A DNA stretch of 14,421 bases. Source: RGIG1828 sp045546535. GTDB taxonomy: Bacteria > Bacillota > Clostridia > UMGS1810. The notes under the pieces were generated by a model that did not search any database, had not been told where the DNA came from, and worked only from the letters and a program-made list of their open reading frames with translations. Location of the stretch: assembly GCA_045546535.1 (NCBI GenBank), contig JAZQDA010000191.1, positions 1 to 14,421 of the forward strand, in the 5' to 3' direction. Both the position numbers and the translations under genes were made by a program. How positions within the stretch are numbered: position 1 is the stretch's first letter; every line of letters begins with the position of its first letter. This document shows positions 6,066 to 13,222 of the stretch, in pieces.

Positions 6066-6354
6066 TATTCAACCTCCTTTCCCTTTTTGTCAGGACACGG
6101 ATTTTTTCTTTCATGTCCCCGATGGTCATTCTTGCCACATAATCAGTCACGCCAAAGAACCGTGCAAACTTCTTGATTGACGGGTGTTCCAAATACGCTG
6201 CAAATGCAATCTGTTCCCACGGGTCTAACTTTGCCAACACCTTTGCCCTGATAACGTCGTCATCAGTACCAAAGTAATTTTCCCCATAATTGGTGTGTTT
6301 ATCAACCAACGCCAACATTTCGGGTGTCCTTTCAATTTCAAATCTTCGTATCAT
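6058..6354 (-). CDS. Sigma-70 region-4-like HTH protein
   Basis: A 98-aa protein. Residues about 45-88 (LDPWEQIAFAAYLEHPSIKK, ARFFGVTDYVARMTIGDMKE) resemble sigma region 4: a helix with LxPxEQxxFxxY, then a helix-turn-helix in which GVTD would be the turn. The tail is basic (KRERRLN). The N-terminal 40 residues are acidic and polar. The start overlaps the previous gene by 17 nt, which suggests the two products are made together and act as one factor. In sigma factors, region 4 reads the -35 element and contacts the beta flap. Alternatively it is a small transcriptional regulator or small-terminase-like HTH protein. Confidence 0.6.
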   Translation of the reverse strand: MIRRFEIERTPEMLALVDKHTNYGENYFGTDDDVIRAKVLAKLDPWEQIAFAAYLEHPSIKKFARFFGVTDYVARMTIGDMKEKIRVLTKRERRLNND

Positions 6355-6718
6355 CTATTTCTATATTTTTTAGTGATTGTTTCCGATATTTACGATAAAA
6401 GGGGGATGTCGTGGAACACCATTGTTTTTTGGTTATCCCACGGACATACGCAAGCAACGCCCCCGATTCGTTAAGTTCCTGAATCGTGGACGGGTCTTTT
6501 TCCAATAAGATAAGGATTATTTCGGACGTTAAATCATCAACCAAATTAACGTCACGACAAACGGAACTGCAAACCCTTTGCAATTCCCCTGATGCGTATA
6601 AAACGCCAATGATATTTTCCTGTGCAATCGCCATGTCGAGAACGGTGTTAAAAATTTGAACCTTAAAAAGCGATTTGCCAAATGTGGGACTTACCACAAC
6701 CGCTTTATCACCCATCAT
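6338..6718 (-). CDS. Sigma-70 region-2-like protein
   Basis: A 126-aa protein, first gene of the terminase operon. Residues about 57-105 (VNLVDDLTSEIILILLEKDP, then LLAYVRGITKKQWCSTTSPF followed by YRKYRK) match the pattern in Bacteroidetes phage sigma-like proteins: a DLxxEIxLxLLE core-binding helix, then the SPFYRKYR segment where region 2.4 would read the -10 element. It is too short to contain region 4; that part appears in the next gene (6058-6354), overlapping by 17 nt. Two adjacent ATG codons (6718 and 6715) can serve as start. The housekeeping-type promoter at 6768-6799 drives it. I infer it directs RNA polymerase to the late promoters near 12764 and 14158. Confidence 0.62.
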   Translation of the reverse strand: MMGDKAVVVSPTFGKSLFKVQIFNTVLDMAIAQENIIGVLYASGELQRVCSSVCRDVNLVDDLTSEIILILLEKDPSTIQELNESGALLAYVRGITKKQWCSTTSPFYRKYRKQSLKNIEIDDTKI

Positions 6719-6756
6719 GGGGGTTGCACCCCATCAAGACCGTTCTCTCCGTTCTC
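6719..6756 (-). promoter_or_regulatory. Leader hairpin and tandem repeat before the sigma-like gene
   Basis: Directly upstream of the ATG, the minus strand reads GGGGT-GCA-ACCCC (about 6720-6733), a GC-rich stem at the ribosome landing site. Before it, GAGAACGG is repeated in tandem (plus-strand CCGTTCTC at 6740-6747 and 6749-6756). In Bacteroidetes, structure near the start lowers translation, so this looks like a control point for sigma synthesis. Confidence 0.45.
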
Positions 6757-6767
6757 GAATGACAGTG

Positions 6768-6799
6768 CAAAGATACAAATAAATATGTGTTCAACCAAA
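6768..6799 (-). promoter_or_regulatory. Bacteroidetes-type promoter of the sigma-terminase operon
   Basis: On the minus strand TTTG (6796-6799), a 20-nt spacer and TATCTTTG (6768-6775). It drives the genes from 6718 down to 2916. A partial copy of the late promoter upstream half (GATTTCGCAC, 6837-6846, minus strand) lies farther upstream but lacks a good AATATATA. Confidence 0.85.
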
Positions 6800-6867
6800 C
6801 TTTTTCGTGAAAACTTTATGATTTTTGGGTAAATTTGTGCGAAATCATTAAATTTTTGGGTTTAACA

Positions 6868-6898
6868 TTTGTTTTTTGGGGAAAAATATGTATCTTTG
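6868..6898 (+). promoter_or_regulatory. Bacteroidetes-type promoter of the replication operon
   Basis: TTTG (6868-6871), a 19-nt spacer and TATCTTTG (6891-6898). It is divergent from the sigma-terminase promoter about 70 bp away, so one regulator bound between them could govern both replication and packaging operons. The leader to the primase ATG is about 120 nt. Confidence 0.85.
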
Positions 6899-7002
6899 CA
6901 CCGACTTACAGGGATTTACGGATTTCGGGTTGCGCTAAAAACGAAATGTTAAAAAGCAAAACAACGACTTCCACGAAAAGACCCCCAATTTTTAGTCACT
7001 TA

Positions 7003-7018
7003 TTCACAAATTAAATGT
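7003..7018 (+). promoter_or_regulatory. Translation-leader motif, complementary to the small RNA
   Basis: TTCACAAATTAAATGT ends 7 nt before the primase ATG. It recurs with one base missing before tiny peptide 1 (102-118) and in part before tiny peptide 2 (264-276) and the recombinase (430-447). Its exact reverse complement lies inside the predicted small RNA at 10015-10030. Confidence 0.7.
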
Positions 7019-7025
7019 TATTTAT

Positions 7026-7901
7026 ATGGCAGATTTAGAAAAAATTAAAGCAATCCCAATTAAAGATGTCCTTTCAGGCATGGGGATTGAACCCGTCAAA
7101 AGGTCGGGAAAGGAACTTTATTATTACAGGTTTTATGTCGATGGGGTACACGACACGCCCCATTTGGCGGTTGATACCAAAACAAACGTGTTCCGTGATT
7201 TGGTCGATACAACCCGAAAGGGTAGTGTTATAGACCTTATAATGATGTTGAACGGCTGCACGTTCCATGAAGCGGTTACAATGTTAGATGACAACCAAAT
7301 CCCAACCGTTCACGTCGAGAAACAACAGGTTATCGACACGGCAAAGAAAATCATTCTTAAAACGGTACGGGATTTCAAGATGTCAGGGTTATTGCAATAC
7401 GCCCACCAACGGGGGATTTCAACAAACGTCCTGAACCGCTATTGTCGGGAAATCTTTTATAACTTTGAGGGTTCAGACAAAAAGGATGTCTTTGCAATCG
7501 GGTTTAAGACTGATTCCGATTCGTGGGTCATCAGGACGAAAGCAACCAAAATGAACATCGGTTGTCAGGACATTACAACGTTACGTTTCCATCAGGACAA
7601 AGATGTTTGGTTTATCTTTGAGGGATTTTTTGATTTCCTGTCTTATGTGGAATATATGGGAACAATCCCCATTGCCAACGTTATTGTCCTGAATAGTGTT
7701 TCCAACCTTGAAAGGTCATACAGGCGTTTTTCGGACGTTTCACGGCTTTATTGGTTGGGGGACAATGATGTTGCAGGGGACAACGCTTTTAACGTCTTAC
7801 AATCGATTTATGGGGGTCGTGTGAAAGATGCACGAACAAAGTTTAAGGGTTGCAATGATTTGAACGATTTTCTTTTGAAAGAAAGGGGGGCAATAAAATG
7901 A
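7026..7901 (+). CDS. TOPRIM-domain DNA primase (DnaG-like)
   Basis: A 291-aa protein. The N-terminal 90 residues follow the CHC2 primase zinc-domain fold pattern (IPIKDVLSGMGI, then VFRDLVDTTRKGSVIDLIM, then EAVTML) but without the zinc-binding cysteines, as in many mobile-element primases. The C-terminal TOPRIM domain has the catalytic Glu in WFIFEGFFDF (about 196-205) and the acidic pair in YWLGDNDVAGD (about 242-252), which bind the metal for primer synthesis. The ATG at 7026 follows the conserved AT-rich leader motif, which supports the start. The stop codon overlaps the helicase start by 4 nt, so primase and helicase are made together as a replication module. A separate replication initiator is not obvious. 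Confidence 0.88.
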   Translation: MADLEKIKAIPIKDVLSGMGIEPVKRSGKELYYYRFYVDGVHDTPHLAVDTKTNVFRDLVDTTRKGSVIDLIMMLNGCTFHEAVTMLDDNQIPTVHVEKQQVIDTAKKIILKTVRDFKMSGLLQYAHQRGISTNVLNRYCREIFYNFEGSDKKDVFAIGFKTDSDSWVIRTKATKMNIGCQDITTLRFHQDKDVWFIFEGFFDFLSYVEYMGTIPIANVIVLNSVSNLERSYRRFSDVSRLYWLGDNDVAGDNAFNVLQSIYGGRVKDARTKFKGCNDLNDFLLKERGAIK

Positions 7902-9943
7902 AATACGATATTATAGAACGTGGCACATGGAAACCCATTGGGGTTGTCGATGGGGTGGAACAATACGAAATGGACATCCCCGAAAAGGTCATCAATGAAA
8001 GGGCAAAGAACAATGAAAACGTGTACCTTTCGGACTTCCTCGATGAATTGCCAAACGGAATGTTTTGCAAGGGTGCAACGGGAATCGGTGGAACGTCTTT
8101 GGTTCTTGCATCAGACCAACCGTGTATTGTGGCATTTCCAACACGAAACCTGACAATAAATAAGATGGTTGTTCGTGACCCCGTGACCCATAAGATAACA
8201 GACCAAAGAACGGATTTCTTTTGTGTGTTCGGTGGTCACAATGATAAGATTTCAGACCTTGAAAGGTATTTGAAACAAAATGGGTCAAACCCCGTGAAAA
8301 TCTGCTGCACATACGACCAAACATATAAATTGGTTCAGAACATTAAGGAATTGGGTTGGCATCCCCGAAAAATGGGTCTTAAACTTGTTATCGATGAATG
8401 GCACCAAATTTTGTTTGACTATTCAAACGAAAGAATCCCACGTTTGCGGAAAATGCTTTCCCTTATCAACGACCCGTTGTTTAAGGGTCATGTAACCTGT
8501 ATGTCGGCAACACCCTTAACACGGGAATATCTGTTTGAGGAAATGCAATCGTTACCCTGTTACACCGTCAATTATAAACCCGTGTTCCCTGAAATCATAC
8601 CATCGAAACACATCTATTTGACAAAGGATTTGCAGGAACTTTCAAAACGCTTTCTTTCAGGCATTGAGGGAACGGCAAACGCCCATGTCTTTATGAATAG
8701 TGTTCACGGCATTGTCGGGGTTGTCTTTGACGATGACATTGCACCGAACATCGATAAAATCAAAATCGTTTGTTCGGAACAGGACGAAAGGAACACAAAA
8801 CTTTTCGTGAATGGGGCAAACAAATACATTGAACGGATGCAACGTCGATTGATGGCAAAGGAAATAACGGAAAACGAATATAACATCCTTACCCGTGCCA
8901 TGAAAGAACGTTTGGAACGTGTGGAACGTGGATTCCCGTTTGTCGATAACATCAACGATGATGTCCGAAAAATAAACTTTTATACGGCAACCGCTTTTTG
9001 TGGTTGTGACATATACGATGAAAATGCAATCCAATACATCATTTCCAATGGTGCAAACAAATACACGATGCACGATATATCGACAATCTTTGTTCAGATA
9101 TTGGGTCGTGTCAGGGATTCACGAAACCCACAGGTTTACCATTGGTTCACGACAAACCGATATATTCAGGACGAACAGGGACATTGTGGTTTCCTTGAAA
9201 GTAACATCTTAACGGCTGAAATTGCGAAAGCGTGTTTGGCACATCCACAGGCAGCCATTGAACGTTATTCGGTTGAAGAATTGGAATCTTACTACCTTTG
9301 CAAAACCGACGATGGGGGTTTGGCGTATGATAAAAACTTGATGAACAAAGACAAACTTAATTGGGAAATCGTACACCAACAACACCGTTCATCGGTAAGC
9401 GTGAAAGCGGAATTTCTCAAAGTTGGCATTAAGGTTGCAGAACCATTGGCAGACGATTACAACCAAACGTTGGGTCGTGAAATTGCCAAACGCCCGACAA
9501 TCAAAACCACGTTCAAACAAAGGTTTGAATTTTACGCCCGTTTGCGTACAGACCCACAACTTGAATTGTTCCAACAACGCCCCTTTGATATTTACGTCAT
9601 GGAAAACAACGATGACCTGTTGAAACCTGCATTTGACATTGTGGGTGTCGATAGGGTCAGGGCGTTAAAATACAACGTCCGTTCCATCAAAAACGAAATA
9701 TCATCATTCCGAACAGGTCAGGAACAACGACGGGGGGTTTCCGCTTTCGGGTTAAAGGTTGGGGATGTAATACAAACGTCACAGGTTAAGGATTTGGAAA
9801 AACGTGCTGCACAAAAGTTGGGTGTTCCCAAAGTAAAACTAACAGACTATTTCGAGAAATCCAACCCATTAAAGATGTCAATCGGTGGGGAACGTGTGAA
9901 TTGTTATCGAATTTTGGCGGTCAAAGGAAAGAAAAAACCATAA
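7898..9943 (+). CDS. SF2-type replication helicase with atypical Walker A
   Basis: A 681-aa protein. Helicase motifs occur in order: motif I GATGIGGTS (about 58-66), motif II as DEWH (about 165-168), motif III SATP (about 202-205) and motif VI QILGRVRDSR (about 400-409). The phosphate-binding loop has Gly where the Lys of GxGK(S/T) should be; the nearest Lys is just upstream (CKGATG). The 270-residue C-terminal region has no motif I recognise and may bind DNA or the primase. Its start overlaps the primase stop by 4 nt. The role is unwinding at the element's origin, comparable to origin-binding SF2 helicases. If the altered Walker A prevents ATP hydrolysis, it might act instead as an origin-binding scaffold. 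Confidence 0.78.
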   Translation: MKYDIIERGTWKPIGVVDGVEQYEMDIPEKVINERAKNNENVYLSDFLDELPNGMFCKGATGIGGTSLVLASDQPCIVAFPTRNLTINKMVVRDPVTHKITDQRTDFFCVFGGHNDKISDLERYLKQNGSNPVKICCTYDQTYKLVQNIKELGWHPRKMGLKLVIDEWHQILFDYSNERIPRLRKMLSLINDPLFKGHVTCMSATPLTREYLFEEMQSLPCYTVNYKPVFPEIIPSKHIYLTKDLQELSKRFLSGIEGTANAHVFMNSVHGIVGVVFDDDIAPNIDKIKIVCSEQDERNTKLFVNGANKYIERMQRRLMAKEITENEYNILTRAMKERLERVERGFPFVDNINDDVRKINFYTATAFCGCDIYDENAIQYIISNGANKYTMHDISTIFVQILGRVRDSRNPQVYHWFTTNRYIQDEQGHCGFLESNILTAEIAKACLAHPQAAIERYSVEELESYYLCKTDDGGLAYDKNLMNKDKLNWEIVHQQHRSSVSVKAEFLKVGIKVAEPLADDYNQTLGREIAKRPTIKTTFKQRFEFYARLRTDPQLELFQQRPFDIYVMENNDDLLKPAFDIVGVDRVRALKYNVRSIKNEISSFRTGQEQRRGVSAFGLKVGDVIQTSQVKDLEKRAAQKLGVPKVKLTDYFEKSNPLKMSIGGERVNCYRILAVKGKKKP

Positions 9944-9947
9944 AACG

Positions 9948-9978
9948 TTGCAAATATCGATTTTTATTCGTACCTTTG
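9948..9978 (+). promoter_or_regulatory. Promoter of the small RNA
   Basis: TTG (9948-9950), a 20-nt spacer and TACCTTTG (9971-9978), a full Bacteroidetes promoter starting 4 nt after the helicase stop codon. No plus-strand gene lies downstream: a terminator comes within 90 nt and the next genes are on the minus strand. It therefore most likely drives a small RNA. Confidence 0.8.
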
Positions 9979-9983
9979 CACCA

Positions 9984-10064
9984 ACTTAACAAAGTTACCC
10001 CGTTTCGGGGGACTACATTTAATTTGTGAAACGGGGGTTTGTTGTGAAACACAACCCCTTTTTT
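9984..10064 (+). ncRNA. Predicted antisense small RNA (about 80 nt)
   Basis: Bounded by a strong promoter (9948-9978) and an intrinsic terminator (10034-10064). Its body can fold as CCCCGTTTC (9998-10006) with GAAACGGGG (10028-10036), a perfect 9-bp stem whose 21-nt loop carries CATTTAATTTGT. The 16 bases at 10015-10030 are exactly complementary to the primase leader (7003-7018), and 10015-10032 pairs with the leader of tiny peptide 1 with one bulged base. The same 5' arm can instead form a small hairpin CCCCG-TTT-CGGGG (9998-10010). The large stem and the terminator stem compete for the same G-run. This is the design of plasmid copy-number antisense RNAs. The start is approximate (predicted from the promoter). 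Confidence 0.65.
10034..10064 (+). terminator. Terminator of the small RNA and replication operon
   Basis: GGGG (10034-10037) with CCCC (10055-10058) and TTGTG (10042-10046) with CACAA (10050-10054), a bulge of four bases and an AAA loop, followed by six T (10059-10064). It would also stop read-through from the helicase gene. Confidence 0.8.
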
Positions 10065-10073
10065 CATGCACAT

Positions 10074-10105
10074 AAGAAAAGGGGACAACCTTTCTGATTG
10101 CCCCC
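10074..10105 (-). terminator. Terminator of the late (head) operon
   Basis: On the minus strand GGGGGCAA (10098-10105) pairs with TTGTCCCC (10081-10088) through eight pairs, one of them G-U, with a 9-nt loop and then TTTTCTT. It lies just beyond the portal stop codon and faces the plus-strand terminator at 10034-10064. Confidence 0.8.
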
Positions 10106-10130
10106 TCATGGTCACAAATCTTAACTTATC

Positions 10131-11198
10131 TCACGTCGTGGGATTTTCTTTTTCTTCCGTTGGTAACACAAACGGGTCGAAATGGATGTCCTTATCGGGG
10201 AATATCTTTGAAAGACACATCGAAAATTCATCCTGAATCGGTTTAATAACCGTTGTGTTGAATATCTCAAACGCCTGTTGGAACTCTAATCGGCTGAAAC
10301 CGCTTTCGGCAACACGACCAATCAGGATTGCAGACGTAACACGATGGGCAATGGTAATCTTTTCGTTGACATCCTTTGCCAACTGCATAAACTTTTTGTC
10401 GCTTGAATCTTCGCCCAATGTGTCAACGGTCATTCTTTCATCTTTGGTTTCTGCCCAATTTATCAACAAACGACCTGCAACGTCAGAACCCGTGAACTTT
10501 TCATTGATAAGTTTTTCGGTTTCCTTTCGTTCCTCTTCATCAGGGATTGCACCCAAAATGTTTATAATGTGGTTTGATGCAAAGTTGTTCTTAATGTTGT
10601 TCAAATGCCAATGTTGGACTTCAACCTCCGTTTGGATTGAATCGATTGCAGACATATAACAACATACGGGGTAAACGCTTCGACAGGTTGCCCCACGATA
10701 ATAAAAGATTTCCGTTGGGTTCTTACTTTCGGGGTCGTACACGGGGAACGCCTTTGGTTCAACGTTCCATGAACGCCAATCGTCAGACCAAAACACCATT
10801 GAACCATCTTTGTTTGTTCTCAACTTTGCGAAATCTGCCCACCAAATTTCGGCAATGTCCCCGTTTGCATCCCTGACAACCTGAATGGCAAAACCACCGA
10901 ACAACTGAAAATCCAAAACACATTTCCTGATGACTTCGGACACCGTTTCTTTGCGGTTTGCCTTTTCCTTACCGATGGAAAGACCTGCCCCCATCGTATA
11001 AAGGACTTTTGAATCAATAATCGCCTGATGGGTCGGGGAATCACAATACAACGACCACAGGAAATCAGGAAACAGGTTGTCAGCACCATACGACATCCAT
11101 TCTTTCCCCTCAATCATCGTTTCCGAAAGACGGGGACGGGTAACGTTGGGAACGCTATAAATCGACAACTTTGTTGGAATGTTACGTTTCTTTGTCAT
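10131..11198 (-). CDS. Phage portal protein
   Basis: A 355-aa protein with the hallmarks of PBSX-type portals: an N-terminal segment (GKEWMSYGADNLFPDFLWSL, about 32-51) and the conserved patch after it (SPTHQAIIDSKVLYTMGAGL, about 55-74), a central stretch with WHLNNIKNNF (about 196-205), and a C-terminal helical region (EFQQAFEIFNTTVIKPIQDE, about 311-330) matching the stem and crown. It forms the dodecameric ring at the capsid vertex through which the terminase pumps DNA. The length is slightly below the usual 400-500 aa. It is the last gene of the head operon, behind the capsid gene, an order opposite to most tailed phages. A long stem-loop separates it from the capsid gene. Confidence 0.85.
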   Translation of the reverse strand: MTKKRNIPTKLSIYSVPNVTRPRLSETMIEGKEWMSYGADNLFPDFLWSLYCDSPTHQAIIDSKVLYTMGAGLSIGKEKANRKETVSEVIRKCVLDFQLFGGFAIQVVRDANGDIAEIWWADFAKLRTNKDGSMVFWSDDWRSWNVEPKAFPVYDPESKNPTEIFYYRGATCRSVYPVCCYMSAIDSIQTEVEVQHWHLNNIKNNFASNHIINILGAIPDEEERKETEKLINEKFTGSDVAGRLLINWAETKDERMTVDTLGEDSSDKKFMQLAKDVNEKITIAHRVTSAILIGRVAESGFSRLEFQQAFEIFNTTVIKPIQDEFSMCLSKIFPDKDIHFDPFVLPTEEKENPTT

Positions 11199-11223
11199 CT
11201 TTCCTGTTGTTTTTGATAAGGTC

Positions 11224-11265
11224 GGGGGTGTCCGTTACGACTACCTGAAAAACGGACAACACCCC
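11224..11265 (-). other. Stem-loop between capsid and portal genes
   Basis: GGGGTGTCCGTT (11225-11236) pairs with AACGG (11251-11255) and ACACCCC (11259-11265), 12 bp with a 3-nt bulge. No T-run follows on the minus strand, so it is not a standard terminator. A stable stem just after the capsid stop codon suits mRNA processing or 3'-end protection, giving much more capsid than portal from one transcript. Confidence 0.6.
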
Positions 11266-11278
11266 AACCACGTTTCAT

Positions 11279-12202
11279 TTAATCGCCAACCTGACTGATA
11301 ACACACTGATTCGGGAAAGCGGTTTGCGTACCAACGGCAAATTCACAGTTGAAACGGAACTCGTCATTGTCCTTTGAATACCAAAGGTCGAACACGCTTG
11401 ATTCGTTATCCATGTCGCCAACACCGTAATAAAAATTACGTTTCGGACCTGATACGATTACACCCGTACCGTCAAGACCTGCCACGGGCTTAACCTCGAT
11501 GTTTGTTCCAGGGTAGTAAGCACGGGGACGGTCTAACCCGTCGCCTGACTCATGGAACAGGTTTGCAGCCTGCAACGCCATACGCCACAGACGGAACGTG
11601 TCATAACCCATGTAAATCGTTGACATATTCAGAACGGGGGTCGGAATAGCCAAAACAACAGCGTCAACGGCTGCACATACATTCGCCTTAACGATTGCAG
11701 CGTGTTCCAACTTCTGTGATGCAACGGTAATACCATCGTTTGCGGTCAGAATCTTAATAAGACCGTCAGTCCATTTGAGGGTTGCATCGTTTGACGTGGT
11801 GTCGCCCTGCCAAACCAACTTTTCCACGCCCAAATTGATGTTTGCAATAATATCGGCAACGAAATCGGCTTCAAAGGGCAATGTCTTTTGACCTGCTGCA
11901 ATACGAACCTGATGTTGCAAACAAGAATTTAACAGGGTCTTATGACAAAATGCGTTCTGCACCTTGATAACCCCTGCCGTGATGGTACGTTGGGAAAGGG
12001 TAGATGTTCCCGAAGCATTGAAACCACAAACCGAACCATCCTGAAAAACAACTGATGTGTTCAACAGGTTAAGGGCGGTATTTGTCTTAACACCTGTTTG
12101 GAGCGTGAAATCCTTTGCAGATTCAGCACCCATGATTGAATCACGCAATAACTTGTCGTGGTTCTGTTCCACATAAGTGGGTAAATTCTTAATAATACTC
12201 AT
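11279..12202 (-). CDS. Major capsid protein
   Basis: A 307-aa protein. The N-terminus (LPTYVEQNHDKLLRDSIMGA) and the following block (LQTGVKTNTALNLLNTSVVF, then CGFNASGTSTLSQRTI and CHKTLLNSC) match capsid proteins I associate with Bacteroidetes phages. There is a helix (DFVADIIANINLGVEKLVWQ, about 133-152) where the HK97-fold spine helix would lie, and a C-terminal beta-rich half with NIEVKPVAGLDGTGVIVSGP. It follows the scaffold gene by 30 nt. About 420 copies or fewer would form a small head, consistent with a 14-kb genome if the capsid is reduced in size; this last point is inference. No cleavage site for the protease can be assigned with certainty. Confidence 0.83.
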   Translation of the reverse strand: MSIIKNLPTYVEQNHDKLLRDSIMGAESAKDFTLQTGVKTNTALNLLNTSVVFQDGSVCGFNASGTSTLSQRTITAGVIKVQNAFCHKTLLNSCLQHQVRIAAGQKTLPFEADFVADIIANINLGVEKLVWQGDTTSNDATLKWTDGLIKILTANDGITVASQKLEHAAIVKANVCAAVDAVVLAIPTPVLNMSTIYMGYDTFRLWRMALQAANLFHESGDGLDRPRAYYPGTNIEVKPVAGLDGTGVIVSGPKRNFYYGVGDMDNESSVFDLWYSKDNDEFRFNCEFAVGTQTAFPNQCVISQVGD

Positions 12203-12231
12203 GTCAATAAATATATTTAATTAAACATTTG

Positions 12232-12744
12232 TTATTTACTTCCAAAAATCCTGCACGCTGCTTCGTACTTTGTACCCTTAACGTCATCATTCACGCCCTT
12301 TGGGGGTGTGGGGGTCGTTCTTTGGGGTACAGGGTCAACCAATGGTTGTTTCCGCAAGGTTTCCAACTCCGCTTTCATTGCATCGTTTTCCGCTTTCAAA
12401 GTTTCGATTTCAGACGTTAAATTTGCAATGGTGGTGTCCTTATCATCCACAGGGTCGTTTTGCGGTTGTGGGTCGTTATTCGGGTCATTTTGGGGGTCAT
12501 TTGCAGGGTCGGGGTCGGGTTTCTGACTAACCTTTCCATCGACAACGTAAATTTCGGTTTCCCCAATCTTATAAGAACCCGTTTCCAAAGGTATAACATC
12601 CCCGTTTTCGGCATACGTTGAAACCACGCTGTCAATGTTCAGGTCATCGTAAATAAACGATTTCCCGTCCTGCTCGACAACGTTTGAAAAGTTGGCAATA
12701 AATTTGCCCATTTGCTTTTTGAACTCTATAAATCTGTTGTTCAT
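12232..12744 (-). CDS. Probable scaffold protein
   Basis: A 170-aa protein upstream of the capsid gene, the usual scaffold position. The N-terminal half is a small ordered region (MNNRFIEFKKQMGKFIANFS, later YKIGETEIYVVDGKVSQ). It is followed by an Asn-Asp-Pro-rich linker (about 77-103, repeated NDP and PQNDP), then a heptad-repeat coiled coil (about 105-133: TIANLTSEIETLKAENDAMK and onward) and a Pro-rich region leading to a basic C-terminus. A coiled coil plus a positively charged tail is typical of scaffolds that bind capsid subunits. It has its own promoter-like site (12764-12799) with AATATATA 20 nt before the ATG, consistent with extra synthesis of scaffold, capsid and portal. Confidence 0.7.
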   Translation of the reverse strand: MNNRFIEFKKQMGKFIANFSNVVEQDGKSFIYDDLNIDSVVSTYAENGDVIPLETGSYKIGETEIYVVDGKVSQKPDPDPANDPQNDPNNDPQPQNDPVDDKDTTIANLTSEIETLKAENDAMKAELETLRKQPLVDPVPQRTTPTPPKGVNDDVKGTKYEAACRIFGSK

Positions 12745-12763
12745 AACAATTCGCTTTTACTGA

Positions 12764-12799
12764 TATATATTCTTTTTAATTCCTTTGTGTGAAATTGTG
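12764..12799 (-). promoter_or_regulatory. Element-specific late promoter B
   Basis: On the minus strand CACAATTTCACAC is followed by AATATATA (12764-12771), with exactly 19 nt between TTTC (12791-12794) and AATATATA, as at 14158-14194 and 2832-2870. It lies in the 65-bp gap before the scaffold gene and lacks TAnnTTTG. The predicted start is about 10-13 nt upstream of the scaffold ATG. Confidence 0.7.
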
Positions 12800-12809
12800 T
12801 CCTTTCGTG

Positions 12810-13220
12810 TTACCAATCCAAACGGGTTGACGATGCAAAATGAATCCGTGTTCCAATCTGCCATTCCAAACCGTCAACGTCTTTCATCGAATAAACAGGA
12901 TTGCCCGAAATACGCTTAATGTTCGTCGATTGGATGGTGTACGTTCTTACCCCGATATGTAACACCAACTTTGTTGATGCAACGTTTTGGGGAATGTTTG
13001 ACGTGTCAATGTAAGGACAAAGGGCAACATATTCCCCCGTTACAAAACCGCTATCCGTACAACCAACCGCCTGCAAACTGAATGGGTAGTTTTCACAAAC
13101 GGCAATTTCCGTGTCGGGGTTCATTCCCTTTCCCTCAACAATGGCAATGAAATCCAACGTCCCGTGGGGGAACATCCTTGCAAATAAATCCCCCTTTGTT
13201 ATCGTTCCAACATCTTTCAT
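12810..13220 (-). CDS. Hypothetical head-completion-like protein (136 aa)
   Basis: Predicted mostly beta: repeated alternating segments such as LDFIAIVEG, EYVALCPYI, KLVLHIGVRTYTIQST and WQIGTRIHFAS. A small beta-barrel is the fold of many head-closure and head-tail joining proteins. It lies 2 nt after the connector-like gene and before the scaffold gene. I recognise no definite family. A capsid decoration protein is an alternative. It is probably made with the protease and connector from promoter A. Confidence 0.6.
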   Translation of the reverse strand: MKDVGTITKGDLFARMFPHGTLDFIAIVEGKGMNPDTEIAVCENYPFSLQAVGCTDSGFVTGEYVALCPYIDTSNIPQNVASTKLVLHIGVRTYTIQSTNIKRISGNPVYSMKDVDGLEWQIGTRIHFASSTRLDW

Positions 13221-13222
13221 GG

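Noticed and set aside
6808..6846. Fourth late promoter upstream of the sigma-like gene
   Set aside because: GATTTCGCAC is present, but the bases 19 nt further read TCATAAAG instead of AATATATA, and a good host-type promoter lies just downstream.
8657..9073. 138-codon minus-strand ORF opposite the helicase
   Set aside because: Shadow of the helicase reading frame, Phe/Val/Cys-rich as expected for an antisense frame, with no promoter.
10255..10659. 134-codon plus-strand ORF opposite the portal gene
   Set aside because: Shadow frame; the minus-strand portal has clear family features and correct operon position.
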